Made by a program: the position numbers and the translations under genes. From Phoronis australis (Eukaryota > Phoronida > Phoronidae): DNA of 64,000 nucleotides. The stretch is from positions 446,347 through 510,346 of the forward strand of contig NMRA01000013.1 in assembly GCA_002633005.1 (NCBI GenBank). Direction: 5' to 3'. A model generated the notes under the pieces. The model was given only the letters and a program-made list of their open reading frames with translations, had not been told where the DNA came from and did not search any database. This document shows positions 36,057 to 49,500 of this stretch, in pieces (position 1 is the stretch's first letter; each line of letters begins with the position of its first letter).

Positions 36057-37494
36057 TTGCTGTATTCACCCAAATAATGGCACAGGGCGCTTAGAAAAAT
36101 TCATTTTAGGGGAGGAGCGCTTATTGTAACCCAAGGCGGTTGAAACCCGGTCTCCAAAACGGGTGAAATCAAAAACAAAGATTCATCATTTTTACGCTCT
36201 GTGACATACCTGTAAGCTATGACTGACCTTGCTATAAAATCGTGGTGCATTGCTATCAAACTTTGTTATTAAATTACTATCATTTTACAGAAAATTATGC
36301 TGAAATCCCTGGGCAAACACTCGCCGACTGATACATAACTGTCAGTATGGAACCTTGAATGCTTGAATAAAAACAGTTTCAACTCTAGCAAATTACCTGA
36401 AATCCTCCTTAAGTTTTCCAAATAGAATCCCTAAGATTTTTAAGTTCCCGTGGAGTTGGGATTAATGGCAGGTTAAGTCCAAATCTGTGCTAGATTGTAC
36501 CATCTATGATCGAAGGCCTACCGGGCAACGTGAGAAAAATCTCTGGCAAACACACGTGTTGTTGTCACGTGATGTTTCTTTTGAAGTTCGTTTGCATGTG
36601 TGAGTAAGCGAGCACGTGCATGTCACCAGAGTTCAATTTCCAGAGTAAACGCAATTTAATGAGTTAGATGTGTATTGTATCTTAAAAAATTAGCACAAGC
36701 AGTAAAGCAGAATGTATATTATTCACCACTTGTCGGTCTCATCTGCTAAAAACGTTCGACAATTGTCTGAGAAAGGCCCGTATTACCAGTAGTCACACTG
36801 TGGCTAGGTATGCATGTGATTGTCTGACAGTTATTTTTCGGGTGCATGGGCTGCCAGTGATCATTTTATCGGATGTTTGACTTTAAAAACACCAATTATG
36901 ATTAATTAAACAATCCTTCTTAAAATGTTTTTTATGGTATTAGAAACTCTTAGCGCCAATATTTATTTCTTGCCGTTGCTACGCTACCCGTTGTGAATAA
37001 ATAGGTCCTGAAGGTTAGTGTCTACGATGACAGGTGTGTGACGCACGCTTCCTGGCCATGTGCTTTTAACGCCAATTTTTATCAGTCTTCGATTCGCGTT
37101 TTTTACACCTACAAAAAAATTTGGAATCCTGTTTAGGGAGAAGATATGGAATCTATACGGGATAGATTCAATCCCGTTGACATGTACGCTGTCTGTTCTA
37201 AAAGGCCAGACCATAGTGGGACACGTTCCTTGCGAGGTCAGCAAAACTTGCGTTCTTTTTAGAGCATGGCGGAAGTTTAAAGTGTATAGTCGACGTATAG
37301 CGGCGAGGCTGGTGGTCTAGAAATTCCGAACTGCCAGATTTCGTTGACAAATTACTGTGGAATTTTCGAACTGTAGGTAAAGTATTTTTCACATGTACAC
37401 GTTCATGGACTGGGAGCTTATTTCAGCAAAGTCTGAAAACGCGTGGGGGGGGGGCTTATAGGGGCATGAGCGGTTATTTGGGCGAATACGGTAG
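36057..37494. mobile_element. 1.44-kb element with 21-bp terminal inverted repeats
   Basis: The left end is TTGCTGTATTCACCCAAATAA. The right end in reverse is CTACCGTATTCGCCCAAATAA, so 17 of 21 positions agree. Both ends are followed by G/C-rich GCTTA-containing sequence. The interior has 86-codon frames in both directions (36984-37244 minus; 37060-37320 plus) with no recognised domain. Probably a non-autonomous DNA transposon. Confidence 0.5.
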
Positions 37495-38039
37495 TTGAAA
37501 GCCTAGTTAGAATTCATTTTTGACTTTTTACCAATTTGTCAATGATTGGGTCACATGGCCAGCCAGGTCAGGTCTTTTTGGTGAAATTGAGAAAAAGAGA
37601 TTGGTACTCTGATAGCAAAACAACATCAATGACATGCTCAAATTTTATTTGATATAAATTTTCAAGATCAGGCCTCAAAAATTGCAGATTTCATCTTGGT
37701 TTGGATTCGTTTCATGCAACTTCAAGATCATATAAGTTCTATTTTTGATAGTCCTAATGCAAAAGTGGGACATTTTAAAAACAATAATCCAAACAGCGTT
37801 TTGGAGAAAGCTTGATATCGGAAAGTTTCATTTGAATCCTATCAGCCATTTCCAAGACATGATGTTCACGGTGAAGTTGGCCACCAAATGTGGACATTTT
37901 TCAAGGGTCTTCCATAAAGGCCCAGTCATACAGCCGATCACGCATAAATCACTCATACAACACGCACAAATTCAATTTATGCGTGTTTTGATCGTCGAGA
38001 AATTGACCAGATTTTCCGGGTGTAGAGGTTAGAAATCAC
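37495..38039. other. Non-coding interval, no gene recognised
   Basis: One unrecognised 95-codon frame (37745-38032). Nothing else is supported. Confidence 0.35.
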
Positions 38040-38720
38040 TGACAAATAACTGACTAATCACCTATGGCCCACGCACATATCACTTACAATCACTGATGAA
38101 TCACTGACATATCGCGCATATCGACGCATACAAGCCAAAATGATATATGTCAGCTAATTATCACTTTTGTAAGTGATTGCCAGTGGATGTCAGTGGAATG
38201 AACGTCATATATGCGTATTTCATGCGTGATATGAAGGTGGGGCGTCAGTGAACGGACGTGGACGTGCGTGATTTCGAACCAGTTCTGACGCATAAGCACT
38301 GATGGCAAACGCGTGTCCAGCGCATAATCACGCATACTCGACGCATAAACTACGCACGTCAACTCACGAATTACGCACACCGACACAGAGTTGTGCGTTG
38401 GAAAATTTTTTAACCGTTCAAGACTCAAAATCGCTCAAAAACCCCCCTCGACGTACATCCGCTTACATTCACTGATGCTCCACGTTGGTTCCACCGACCA
38501 ATTACGCATACGACGCAAGCTTCACGCATAGGCGAAAATCTGTGCGTGATTCATGAGTGATTCATGCGTAATCAGGGCTCGACATAACGAGCTGCAGGTC
38601 GCATTTGCGACCTGAAATTTGGAAATGCGAGCTGAGATATTTGTCAGCTCGTATCAAGTCGCAAAATGCGACCTGGAATTTCCAACGAATGCGAGCTGAG
38701 TTTTTACACTTCTCAACAGA
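38040..38720. repeat. Dense short-motif repeats (ACGCATA/ATCACTGA) and a CAGGTCGCA hairpin
   Basis: ACGCATA, GCGTGAT, AATCACTGA and related words recur in both orientations through 38040-38580. Near 38595-38620 is a hairpin with arms CAGGTCGCA and TGCGACCTG, and GCGAGCTGAG recurs at about 38626 and 38691. These look like nested decayed repeats. A single N lies just beyond, at 38757. Confidence 0.55.
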
Positions 38721-38835
38721 TACCTGGCAAATACAAAGCAGCTCTTGTTAATCCGANTGCAAAAAGAAGTAGGTTTCGCGCGCAAACGCTGTGGACCATA
38801 AACAAGTAGATCTTTTAGTATAAGGTAAGTAGTTA

Positions 38836-38900
38836 ACTCGTGGTGGTGTAGTGGTAACGCACGCGCGCGCTATTCGAGAGGTCGTGAGTTCGAGTCTTTG
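38836..38900 (+). repeat. tRNA-like (SINE head) sequence
   Basis: An A-box-like TGGTGTAGTGGTAACGC is followed about 27 nt later by a B-box-like GAGTTCGAGTC, the spacing of an internal RNA polymerase III promoter. The arms do not fold into a sound tRNA, and the sequence runs on into a T-rich stretch. It is probably the head of a SINE. Confidence 0.45.
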
Positions 38901-39035
38901 GTAATTTTAGTTTTTCCTGTTTGACACGTTCTCCGTGTTTTGTTTTTTTTGTTTTTTTTGTCTTTCTTCGATGATACTTCAGGAATCAAGGAAAATGCTT
39001 GATTTTTAGAGGTGAAAACAGAAAAATTTTCTGGG

Positions 39036-39160
39036 TGGGAGGGGGTTTGCCCCCCTCCCACCCCGACCTCCCCCCATTCGGTGCTGTGCGCATCTACAAT
39101 CGTGGTTCTGTCCGGCCAAAATGTTAGGCCCCCCCTTGTGATATCCTAGATTCGCCACTG
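39036..39160 (-). repeat. Dispersed repeat, family member 2 (AGTGGCGAATCTAGG)
   Basis: Reverse-orientation copy of the repeat at 5173-5294: CAGTGGCGAATCTAGGATAT, then a G run, GATTGTAGATGCGCACAGCACC, and a G-rich end. Confidence 0.7.
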
Positions 39161-39946
39161 ATCCCTGTGCATAGTTTATCAAAATTCAACAATGGACAAT
39201 TTTAGTACTCAAGCTCCTAGTTATCTGATTTCTCTTGCTAAATGAGGTTGAGTGTAGGACCCTAAAATAATGTCCAAATTTAGCTAACTTCATAACATCA
39301 TATGTCGAAAATGGCTGATCAGGTTCATATAAAGAGTTGAGGTTCTGTGCTCCATGCACTGTTTTCTAAAGGGCTTTTGTAGTGTCTCACTTTTGTATGA
39401 GGTACTGTCCAAATGCAAAAGTGACATTATGATTTTATGAAAAAAATCAAAGTTGCTTAAAACGAAAACAATATTTTTAAAATTTGTAACTGCGTTTTTA
39501 GATTTCACACACATTAATATCGACAAAATTTTGGTTGCTAACTTTGTTTTACTGTGATTGTACCAGAGCGAATTGTACTTTCGTGAAGAACAGATTGTTG
39601 TAACTTCGGTTGTAGTTCTGCGATTTTGGCGATTCAAAAACTAAAAATGATCAGCATTTGACGAGGATATCAGAAATGCTATTGGTTGATGTTCAAATCT
39701 GTTGTAACTTAACTTTTGTTTCTTAACAGCACAGCCCAGTCACAGTAGATACACCTTATTAGAGCAATTATTGAATGGAAGAGAGCTGACCTTCCAACCC
39801 TAAATGCCAGAATGGAGTTAATCAGTCATGTAAGATATTGGCTACAGGAGTCATCTTTCCATCTTGTTGTTCGGCTGTAGAATTGAACAAGTTGGGATCT
39901 ACTGGAAACGCCGTAATGTTTGATGACTTGAAACTGTACCCGTATT

Positions 39947-40219
39947 ATTACCACCACCACACCACCACCAGAACTACACCACCACCAGAACTACACCACC
40001 ACCAAAACTACAACACCACCACANNNNNNNNNNNNNNNNNNNNNNNNNNNNNNNNNNNNNNNNNNNNNNNNNNNNNNNNNNNNNNNNNNNNNNNNNTGCC
40101 ACTACCACACCGCCACAACCATCATCACCATACCACCACCACATCACCACCACTACACCAACACCACACCACCACCATCATCACCACCACTATCACCACC
40201 ACCACGCCACCACTCATAT
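39947..40219. repeat. CCA-rich microsatellite with a 73-N gap
   Basis: Imperfect (CCA)n/(ACC)n array on both sides of an unsequenced gap (N at 40024-40096). A frame reading through it (39838-40239) is an artefact of the triplet repeat and the Ns. The true array length is unknown. Confidence 0.9.
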
Positions 40220-40258
40220 TACTATTATTATTCATATAGTTAAACTTTAATTTTCCAG

Positions 40259-40300
40259 AAAACCCCGTCAGCACACTGGTCAGGCCACGGAAGTTAGCAG
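40259..40300 (+). other. Possible 5' UTR exon of NR2C
   Basis: A 42-nt segment bounded by a good 3' splice site (TTTAATTTTCCAG) and a 5' splice site (CAG|GTTAGT), 247 nt before the NR2C start codon. It has no ATG. Supported only by the splice signals. Confidence 0.3.
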
Positions 40301-40547
40301 GTTAGTGTTACGCAATAAAGTTTGTATAGCGACTGGTGCATCTTGTTTGATTAGTTATTGTTATTATTAGTGTTTATTATTGTGTTTTTTATGAAAAATC
40401 CTATAATAGTAGTTTTTATTTAACTTACGAAAGGTTGACGTAATATGTGATTATGAACATCCGATGACTGAGAGGCATTGAACTTTCGAAAAACATTTTT
40501 ATTCAATATTTCAATCAATTACTTTAGTAGTGATTTTTACGTCTTAG

Positions 40548-43500
40548 ATGTCAGTACAACAAGTTGAGTTAAGTTCAACATTGAAATCTGAGACAAGTGC
40601 ATCAGACCCAGAGAGGCACTTCGCTACCATGGAGGCGGCTGCGGCGTACCCATCGAGTGAGAGCACGTCAACGTCCATTGTCGCAAAGTCAGGAGCGGAG
40701 ACAATGACCACTCATATTAGCAGTGGATCCACGCAGTCCACTCCGTTGCCACAGATACTCTCTTACACGCCTGACACGCAGTCTCCTTATGCCGTAAGCA
40801 TGCAGCAGGTCACCATTGAACCACCTAGCACCACAGCAACCACCCAGTCAGACGTTTCGACCTATGAACCCAGTCATTCGCGACCCGCGACTACACTGTC
40901 GCCACAGTTCAGCGTGGAAGTGGCTCAGTCCCAGACCACGTCGGGGACAACATCAAGTTCGGAGAACATGAGAGTTCTTATGGCCAATCCTCTCAGTCAG
41001 AATGCGTCCATGACTCCGAAAAATCCAGTGATGGTTGCCATGGGCAACAATCCGCAGGGGGTCTACCACATCATCGACACGTCCGCCCTGCAGACTCCAT
41101 CTCCAAACATCCCAAGTAAGAATGTTACACTTCTATTTTGGATCATGAAATAGCTGTGCACAGGACTTTGGAGAATATACCAAAATGGGGTATTTTGTGA
41201 TTCATCCATAGACACTTTGAAAAGCACACAAAACATTTGCAGTTTTGTCATAATCTTATTAAGTATCAGTGTTCCGTTCAACTTGGCATCTAGATAAAAT
41301 ATATTCATAATCACATCGTGTTTACGAAACATTTTCATATGAATCACACTTGGTGAGCTAAAGGTTTCTGTTCCCGCTTATAGTTTTGAAGAAAGCAGTT
41401 TATTGAATAGTTGTCAGCTAGCGTACTTTAGAAATTATGTATTCATCGACTAAATATATACAGCCACAAACAGATATCTGAGTCAGTATAAGCATAGATT
41501 ATAGACAATAGATTCACAACTCCGACATTCTCTTGCGTACTACCCTAGAGGTGTCGCATCTCACCTAAATTATCTATTTTAGTTTCGGGGTAATGTATTG
41601 TGACGGGAAATTTTCGCATCTATTTTACTGTCTAGTACAACAAAAAAAATAATTTCGGCATTGAAACGCTGTTCAAAGTCTTACAATGATAGAAATTGTG
41701 ATATCATGAGTGCTTTTGGTATCTGACCACACAATAGCCGACCATGATTAGCAGAGGACGTACTTGCCGGAAGTAAAACTTTCTAATTTTACCAGGTGTC
41801 GCTAGTAAACAATGACGTCATGGTTTATGTGTAAGATCACAGATTTCGTCCATTAAAAATATATGGAGTTGGCGGTCCATGTAGTATAGTCTATGGTATT
41901 AGTCAACGCTTACCTCCTGCTGTGCTAAATCCTTTGAGCTCCTAGTATAACCCAGACAAAAGAGATTTCAGTCAAAATCTTAAGTTGTAAATATTTTAGA
42001 CCAACTGCTCTTCTTTCATACAAAAATGAAGAGAAATTCTGGGTTTGACTATTCAAATCCATAGGGGGTAATAATGCAAGTATCTTTTCAGCCAGGACCA
42101 TAAACCCTGTATTAAGCTGTGTTTACTTGCACAGGCCGACTGGGACAGTTCTATGACTAAGAGCAGGGTTCACAATGAACTATTTTCACTGACGCCTTGT
42201 CAGTTTCAAAATCCTTGTTGTGGATGAATGACACCCATGACTTACAATAATCCTTTCTAACCCACTATGCAGACTAGTTACCTGCTCTAAGCCAAACTGG
42301 GCAGTTAGCCCAAAATGTTTGGAAAAAAAAGATATAGCGACCCAGATTTCTGTTCGTGGGTGTATTTTTAAATAGGTCAACAACAGACTCCTAGGAGCAT
42401 GTTTGTACTTCACAGTGTGTAACTGCTCAATGCATTATTAGCCCCACAGGTAGCCATGACACTAGCTGGGGGCAAGATCATTACTTTGCCAACTAGTCTG
42501 CAAACGATAGCGCTCCCTACTGGAGAGTTCAACCACACACCTGGTCCGGTCATAGTAAGTTGCTTTTAAATACTGCTTAAAAACTTAGTTTTGCCTGTGT
42601 CCAGTGGTATAGGGTTCAATGTCAGGTCACTCACGATTTTGGTGTAAGGCCTCTGTACATGTTGAAGGTATTGAGCGCTACAAAGGTATCCAACTTCAAA
42701 GTAAGAGAATTGGTTTACTAAATAACTCCTATGAGATCCATTCAAACAACAGTGAAACTGTACAAAACAAGATAATTAGCACGCTAACTTGCCTCATTCC
42801 ATGACTCCATTTCGTTTGATAAAATTTAAACATTCGACACTCCCCTATTGTGCTACAAGAGATGTCCTGAGGCAATACTCATGTTACCTAAACAGGTCTC
42901 CTGTTGAATACCTTCAAGTAATTAAATGAATGGTTGCACTGGCTTTTGGGCTTTATTACTGCCCTTTATCAGTAATATGTGTTGAGGTTTTATACAAATG
43001 TTGCTTTCATTGCATTGTTATTAATGGAGCAAAAAATTAAGGGCCCAGAATAAATGCTGTTTGTTTTGGAAACAACAATGTCCAGTTTTGCTCCAACTAT
43101 ATGGGCTTTATCATCTGTTGATGTACAAATCGTGTTCAATAACAAAATATGAAAATAACAAAATATGAATTCCTTTCTGAGGTATTAAGACTCCATTTTG
43201 TCATGTAGCGAACTGATAGTAAATTTCTTTCATTCATTGGGTAAAATCGGTTGCTAAAATTTCGATTTTTCCAACTCTTCAAACTAATAATTGTTATATT
43301 TCTGTAAAAGCTAACTGTTGGTGATATATAATCTGTATCATGCCAGTAAAGTAGTAAAATATTCAAAACAATTTATTTAATTTTTAAAGATTATCTCGTT
43401 GATGCCATGTTTATTGCTTTTCAGGCAGCCGTAACTAGTCCAGTTATTTCTCCCACTTCGGCGATACAACAGGCTTATGTAAGTTCTTATTTTTGAAAAA

Positions 43501-46500
43501 AGATCCGTGCATTAGCACCTGTGTCAGATTTGAGATGCATCGTTTAAAGTGGTTGTGTCGCAACTCAACGTTCTTTACAAATCAAGTTTTCTTCGTGGAT
43601 AGAACACAGGTTGTAATCGCATTAAACTGGTTAATAACTGGTTGATTCTCATGCATCACTTCTTTTGGTGTCATTTATTTTTGCCCATTACAGTCACTGT
43701 GTGTAATTTTGGAACTAAAATCTTAAAATCATGCTCCTAAACTGTTCTCAGACTGTCACCTGGAATAAAGAGCTACGTTCTCCAAACTTCAAAGAAACTC
43801 ACCTGGCTTTTATTTGTTTATAGCACGAGTTCTCACCTAAACTTCAAAAGAAAGATTCCGACACACCGCTGCAGGTGTATTCTGCACGAGAGATTAAACC
43901 GCTGGAGCAGTGTCTGGTCTGCGGCGACAGGGCATCAGGTAAATTGAATCAGAGGCATCTGCTACACTTGTCACAGGAGTGTGGCAGTTTTTTACATGTT
44001 CGCTACGAAACGTGTCATATTTTCACACAGTTTCCATGCTAGCCTTTCATATTTCTACTCGAATGGCAGGATTTACACTCTAGCATGGCACTTTTGTACA
44101 TGGATTACACGCTTTTTACATGGATTAAACTTTTTATACGCTCAAAGGCGGGTAATCCATGAACCTCGTTGTTGAGATGAACTCTTCAGAGTTTCATCTC
44201 CATAACAAAACCATTTAGCGTAGTAGCCTTGGTGCAAAGATGTATAAATAAAATTCTACAGTTTTGGAATGATCTGAATAAAAAATGAGCAGAACAAAAT
44301 CTCGTAAATGTCATTAAAAGGTACACTATTCCTTGAGTAAACAAATTTGGTTACTGGCACGAAAAGAACGTCGTTAGTCCATGCGCAGTACTGTTATATT
44401 TGTGGAGCGATCGTATGTGCAATTTTTGGGTACTGTGAAATTGACTGCTCAAATTGACAATTGCTATCCACATCGTTCATTGGCTGTGTTTTGACATTAG
44501 TCATACTCAAGTGCGCGCACTGAGCACGTGATTTTGCTAAATTTATCTCCCGGGTCAACTCAGATTTGAATTGAGCAATTAATCACACCCCCTCTTGTTG
44601 CAATTGCAAAGTTTGGGTCATGCCGGAATCATATCCATGTTTTTAATGGAGGAAACAACTTAGTGTAGTCACGTTCACTGATCTAAAACAATACTTGCTG
44701 ATAATGTAAGTGGATTGCCGTGGGAGTTTGAGCCATGAGAAACTGTGGCTGTTATTTTCCCCGGATTGATCGAACATACAAACTCCATGCTCGAATGAAT
44801 ACCCCATGCGCTTGCCCAGTTGGACCAAAATTTCAACGTAAGCAGCCAGTATTCGGGTAATCGCCCACCCATCACTTATGCTAATTTTTGATTTAGGCAC
44901 CCACTGCTCAGGTAATCCCCCCACCCTGTTTTAGGGTTCCCTTATATAGATGTGTGTGTATGTTTATGTACATTATAGTAATTAAGAAAACTTTGGTAAT
45001 ATTGTGTAACCTGCTTGAGAAACAACAGAGCAACTTAAGTCATGTAGACCATCGCTTATCAGAGTAATCTTAAAACCCCCAAAGAATGCTGTAAAATTTC
45101 AATGGTGGGGTGCATCATGTGTTCCAAAGTGTTCCTCAAATCTTAATCTTCAATAGTTTAGACTGCCTTCATACTTGGTATTTGTCGTCTTTGAAAACAT
45201 TGACATTATTCGGCACTCCTGTTATTTACGATAAATTTCCCTACGGATGTGTTTCATGCCTGTGCTTGTGCAAACTTGAATGAAACGTGTCATCATCCAA
45301 CAGGACGACACTATGGTGTTGTGAGCTGCGAGGGATGCAAGGGATTCTTTAAGCGTAGTATCCGCAAACAGCTCGGTTATGCCTGCCGAGGCGTCAAGTC
45401 ATGTCAAATCGACAAGAACCAACGGAACCGTTGTCAGTACTGCCGCTTACAAAAATGCCTGGTCGTTGGAATGAAGTCGGACTGTAAGTCTTGTGAGCCT
45501 CAAGTTTTCTCTCTTCACTCTGTCAACCAATAAGGGGTGTCCTGATTCACAAGGTGGTGCTATGTGAGGTGACTGAGGTTACTAATATGGGGCTCTTGTC
45601 TCGTGAATTTTCACATGTGATAGAAAATCGGTGTGGGCCAAGGGTCTAATCTCCGAGCTCGGATTTATTACTTTGACTCAATTTGGAAACTCAATCATGC
45701 CACATGATTCAAGTGCAAATCTGTGAGTTGCCATGGTAATTGGTCAATTTTGGAGTTTCCAGTACAGAGATAAAGCCATGTGCAGCATTCTATTTTTAAG
45801 CTCCATGGATTGGAAAACTTCCAGTCTTTTAGTAAGGTAGCATAGTGTTCCTAATTTTAACGCACTATAATTGCACTTTTAACCCGAGTGGAGTTCCGTC
45901 CTTGATTGTTTTCACAACTATGATTTATTATCAGAGTTAATGATTTTTACCATAACCAAAAATGCATCATGCTCGATTAAGACAATGATTTAGTCAATTT
46001 AACTTTTAATTTTCTTCACTTGATATGTTTGACGATATTTTTACAGCTGTTCAGTCGGAGCGGAAACCATCACAGAATCGAGTCACATCCCCAACTAGCA
46101 CACCGCCATCTAGTGAGAGAATATACATTCGCAAACAGTTGGCTAGTCCACTGGCCTCGGTCTCCATGTTTTCAAGGGTAGGAATTGTCCTTTAAGGGCA
46201 TATTGCGTGTTGTTTAAATAATAACGCTTAGGTCTTCTCCTTTCACACAACGACGAATGTCAAATTTTTTTATTTTACTTTGTTACTGTCAGACAAATCA
46301 AGTTTTCAATGGTTATACAGTTTATACAGTGGTTGGATTCATGTTATTTTTGGTTTAAAAAGAGCTTCATTCTTTACCATAATGCTTGAACTTTTGCTTT
46401 CTCATTGGCAATTAGCTCACTATATGACCTCTGTAGCAAAATCTGTCATATTGTGTGATTGAGTGGGTGGACCTTATCAATAAAATCATGTGACCGTAAC

Positions 46501-49500
46501 TTCTAATCGTGATTGGAGAACAGACTTTCGTACTGCCTGCTGTCAGAGCATGGAAGTAACAAACAAAGCCAATATCTGCCTCCACAGAATTTTTAACTAA
46601 GAACTCTGCTAAATAAATTTAACTGTTGATTAAATCCATGTTAACATCTTACTTTGTGATGCAATGGTGGCCTCTTGGTTTCTGACTCCTAGTTAGCTTC
46701 TCTCATCTTTTTAATTAGTTGCTTATTGAATATAATAATGTTTGAGTATAATGTCTCCATTCTGATTCATTGAGATTTGTGGGAATTTTTCACTCTCGCC
46801 ACCTTTTGTCTGAAATTGTAGATGTTTCTCTCTGGTTGTGTGCTTGGAATGAACGATTTCCCTAAATTCATTGCAATGTAAATAGGTCAGTGAGTGTAGC
46901 CAATCACAGTACTTGGACACAGACCATGCTTGATGATTCATCTTAGGGCCGGGTGTTATAATACTGAATTTGGCTACATTTATTATGCAGGAGGGCACAC
47001 CTGTCACCCCAGTGCATGGTTTGAAGTCTGAGAACCTACTGACCAACCTGCAGGGCCGACTAGTCGGCTCGGAGATGAACTATTCTGGAGTTCTGCCTGA
47101 CCCACAGGCATCATCATCGGCAAACACAGGTAACGCTGGCTGTGCATTCAAGAGCTGTACTGGTTGTGAATATCAATATTGCAATCGGATATCGATGTTC
47201 TCTTCTTGATGCCAAGAACATCACCTGCAAAGTATAGGTTCATGGAACTATGTTGTGAATTGAAGAACTGATGAAGTGCCCAACTGTCAGCTGGAAAATC
47301 TGTTTGAGACGAAATCTCGAAAATGCTGTTTTAGTTTTCAAAATTATCATTTTGTTTTCACTTTGTGCAACTTTTGAGTTCATGAAAAGCAAGTACAAAT
47401 TTTTATAGCACCTCATACAAATAACAAACGGAGCTTTTTAAAATCAACTTCTATCAGGGATTTGGAGAACTGTGCATAAAGTATGGTGCATGAAAGTTTC
47501 ATATGAATATGAATAGCTGTTATAATTGTGTACATTTTCTTTGGTCCTGCGCAACCTTAATACATTGTAGGTGCCGCATTGCATTGCCTGGTACATATAG
47601 GTTGTCACTTACAGCATTCTACATCTTACTATATTGTACTGTATCGTATCTTAGATCTGAGCACACTGGCCAGTGTTGTCACCACTCTAGCCACTATGGG
47701 GGGTAAGGAGAGAAACGACGGTGCCGGTGGCAGCAATGGGTCATCCAACGAGCGGGAGCAGGCTGATCCTGTGGCCAAAGCCTTCGAGACGCTTGCGAAG
47801 GCGGTGATGCCGCAGGAGAATGGGGGAAATAACGTGGTGAGTTTTGATGTGCACAAGCAGGCACAATGTAGGATTTTGGTCAGAGGCAGACAAGTGTGAA
47901 TGGTGGCCACTTCATGAATGCTAACACTTTTTTGTCTAAAAATAATGACTATACCTTAGTAAACACACTTTATCAACAAAAGTTTGTGTAAAAAGCTGGC
48001 TTTCATTAGTAAATTTGTTACAACTGCCATGAGAATTATCGCCCTTGTAAGCCTGTGTGACTTTTAGAGGTGTTTCTTGATACTATAAGATTTAGGGTGT
48101 GGTTGCCATATAAAATTTTTATGCGGGATGGTTGCGGGGCATTGGTTGCCAATCCTTGATCTAAAAAAAACTTCCATAAGAGATCCTAGTTCCCAAGTAA
48201 CTCTTTCAGTGCAAAGGGCACCTTTCAGCGAGATAGATATTCACTGCCATACGTGCTGATCAGCGAGAATGGTGACTCGCCAGTTGTTCAACTAGTTAAT
48301 GGATGTAGATAACTGCAGTTTAATGACATCAGATGACAGAGAGGCAGTTTTACCAAATCCCGACAGAAAGTCAAGTGTTACATTTCTCTCTCATTTTTTG
48401 AAGAGATTTCTGTTTATCGCTTACCTGTGGAATTGCGAGTGATTGTGTAGACTCTCAACTATTTAACAATTTGATACTTAATTTATCAACTCAAATTCAA
48501 AACAATTCTATTCTGGTTCCAAAATGTCCGACATGATACGAGGTACGGAGAAGGTCTGGCGTATTTCAACCAAAACCCTTCATTGTCAGTTGACACATAT
48601 TTCATCTCAAGCCTTGAATATTTGACCTTTGACCTAACGATTACGTGCTTCAGCATATAATGTTGTAATTTTAATATATGAAGCAATGTATATGCATCCC
48701 ATCCTGAAAGTTTTATAAAAATGCACCAAATAACAGTTGTACTGAGTTTTTAGTGATGGCACAGTATGTTCTACGTAATCTCCAAAACGTATTTGCCACT
48801 GAGAAATTCGGCTTTTAAAAAACTTAGCAGTGAAGTAATTAAGAGAGAGGTAGGCACAATTTTGATCTTATCCACTTGAACATCCTGCATCGAGTATGGC
48901 AAAGATGAATTATCCTGCGCTGGCTGATGATGGGGTTTTCCCATTACCCATTCCATTGTGTGACATTTCTTTCCCACCAGATTTCACTGCTGTAATTTTC
49001 TTTTCAGACTGGTGCTGGGGATGCCAGTTCAGGTGCAATGACGTCGTCGGAAAATTTGATGATGGTTGAAATAGATGGTGAGACTGAATTAGTTATGCTA
49101 GTCGTTAATGTTGTCAAGCTTACTGTTGATGATTCCATCTCTTGTGGGTTTTGTGTTTACATATAGCTGTAGTGCTAATATTTTCGGAAGATATCAACAG
49201 TTCTTGCTTAGTAGTAAAACTACCTCTTGGTATTTCATTTCATTTTAATTTGTTGTATTTTGGGTGATTTTTTGCCATAGCTTGGGTTTATACCCTCTTG
49301 ATTGTTTTGCCAGTAAGCGTTTGAAAGCATTGCACTCGTAGTTTTGGTGAGGCACTGTTTTTCAATGCGCATATCTTACAGATTGCCTTTGTAGACTTCA
49401 GTATATCGTTAATAGCATCTTCTCATTTCTTTGCTTGTGTGTTCAGTCGGATAATTCTACGTGAAATTTATCACCTTCCTCAGGGCCAATGTTGACGGAT

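Noticed and set aside
38040-38600. CRISPR-like array because of recurrent short words
   Set aside because: Irregular spacing, both orientations and eukaryotic context; no repeat-spacer structure.
39838-40239. 133-aa frame rich in His/Thr
   Set aside because: It reads through a CCA microsatellite and a run of Ns; not a gene.
43425-43478. NR2C exon starting at the first AG (CAG|GCAGCC)
   Set aside because: In the required phase it gives a TAG stop; the next AG four bases later keeps the frame open.
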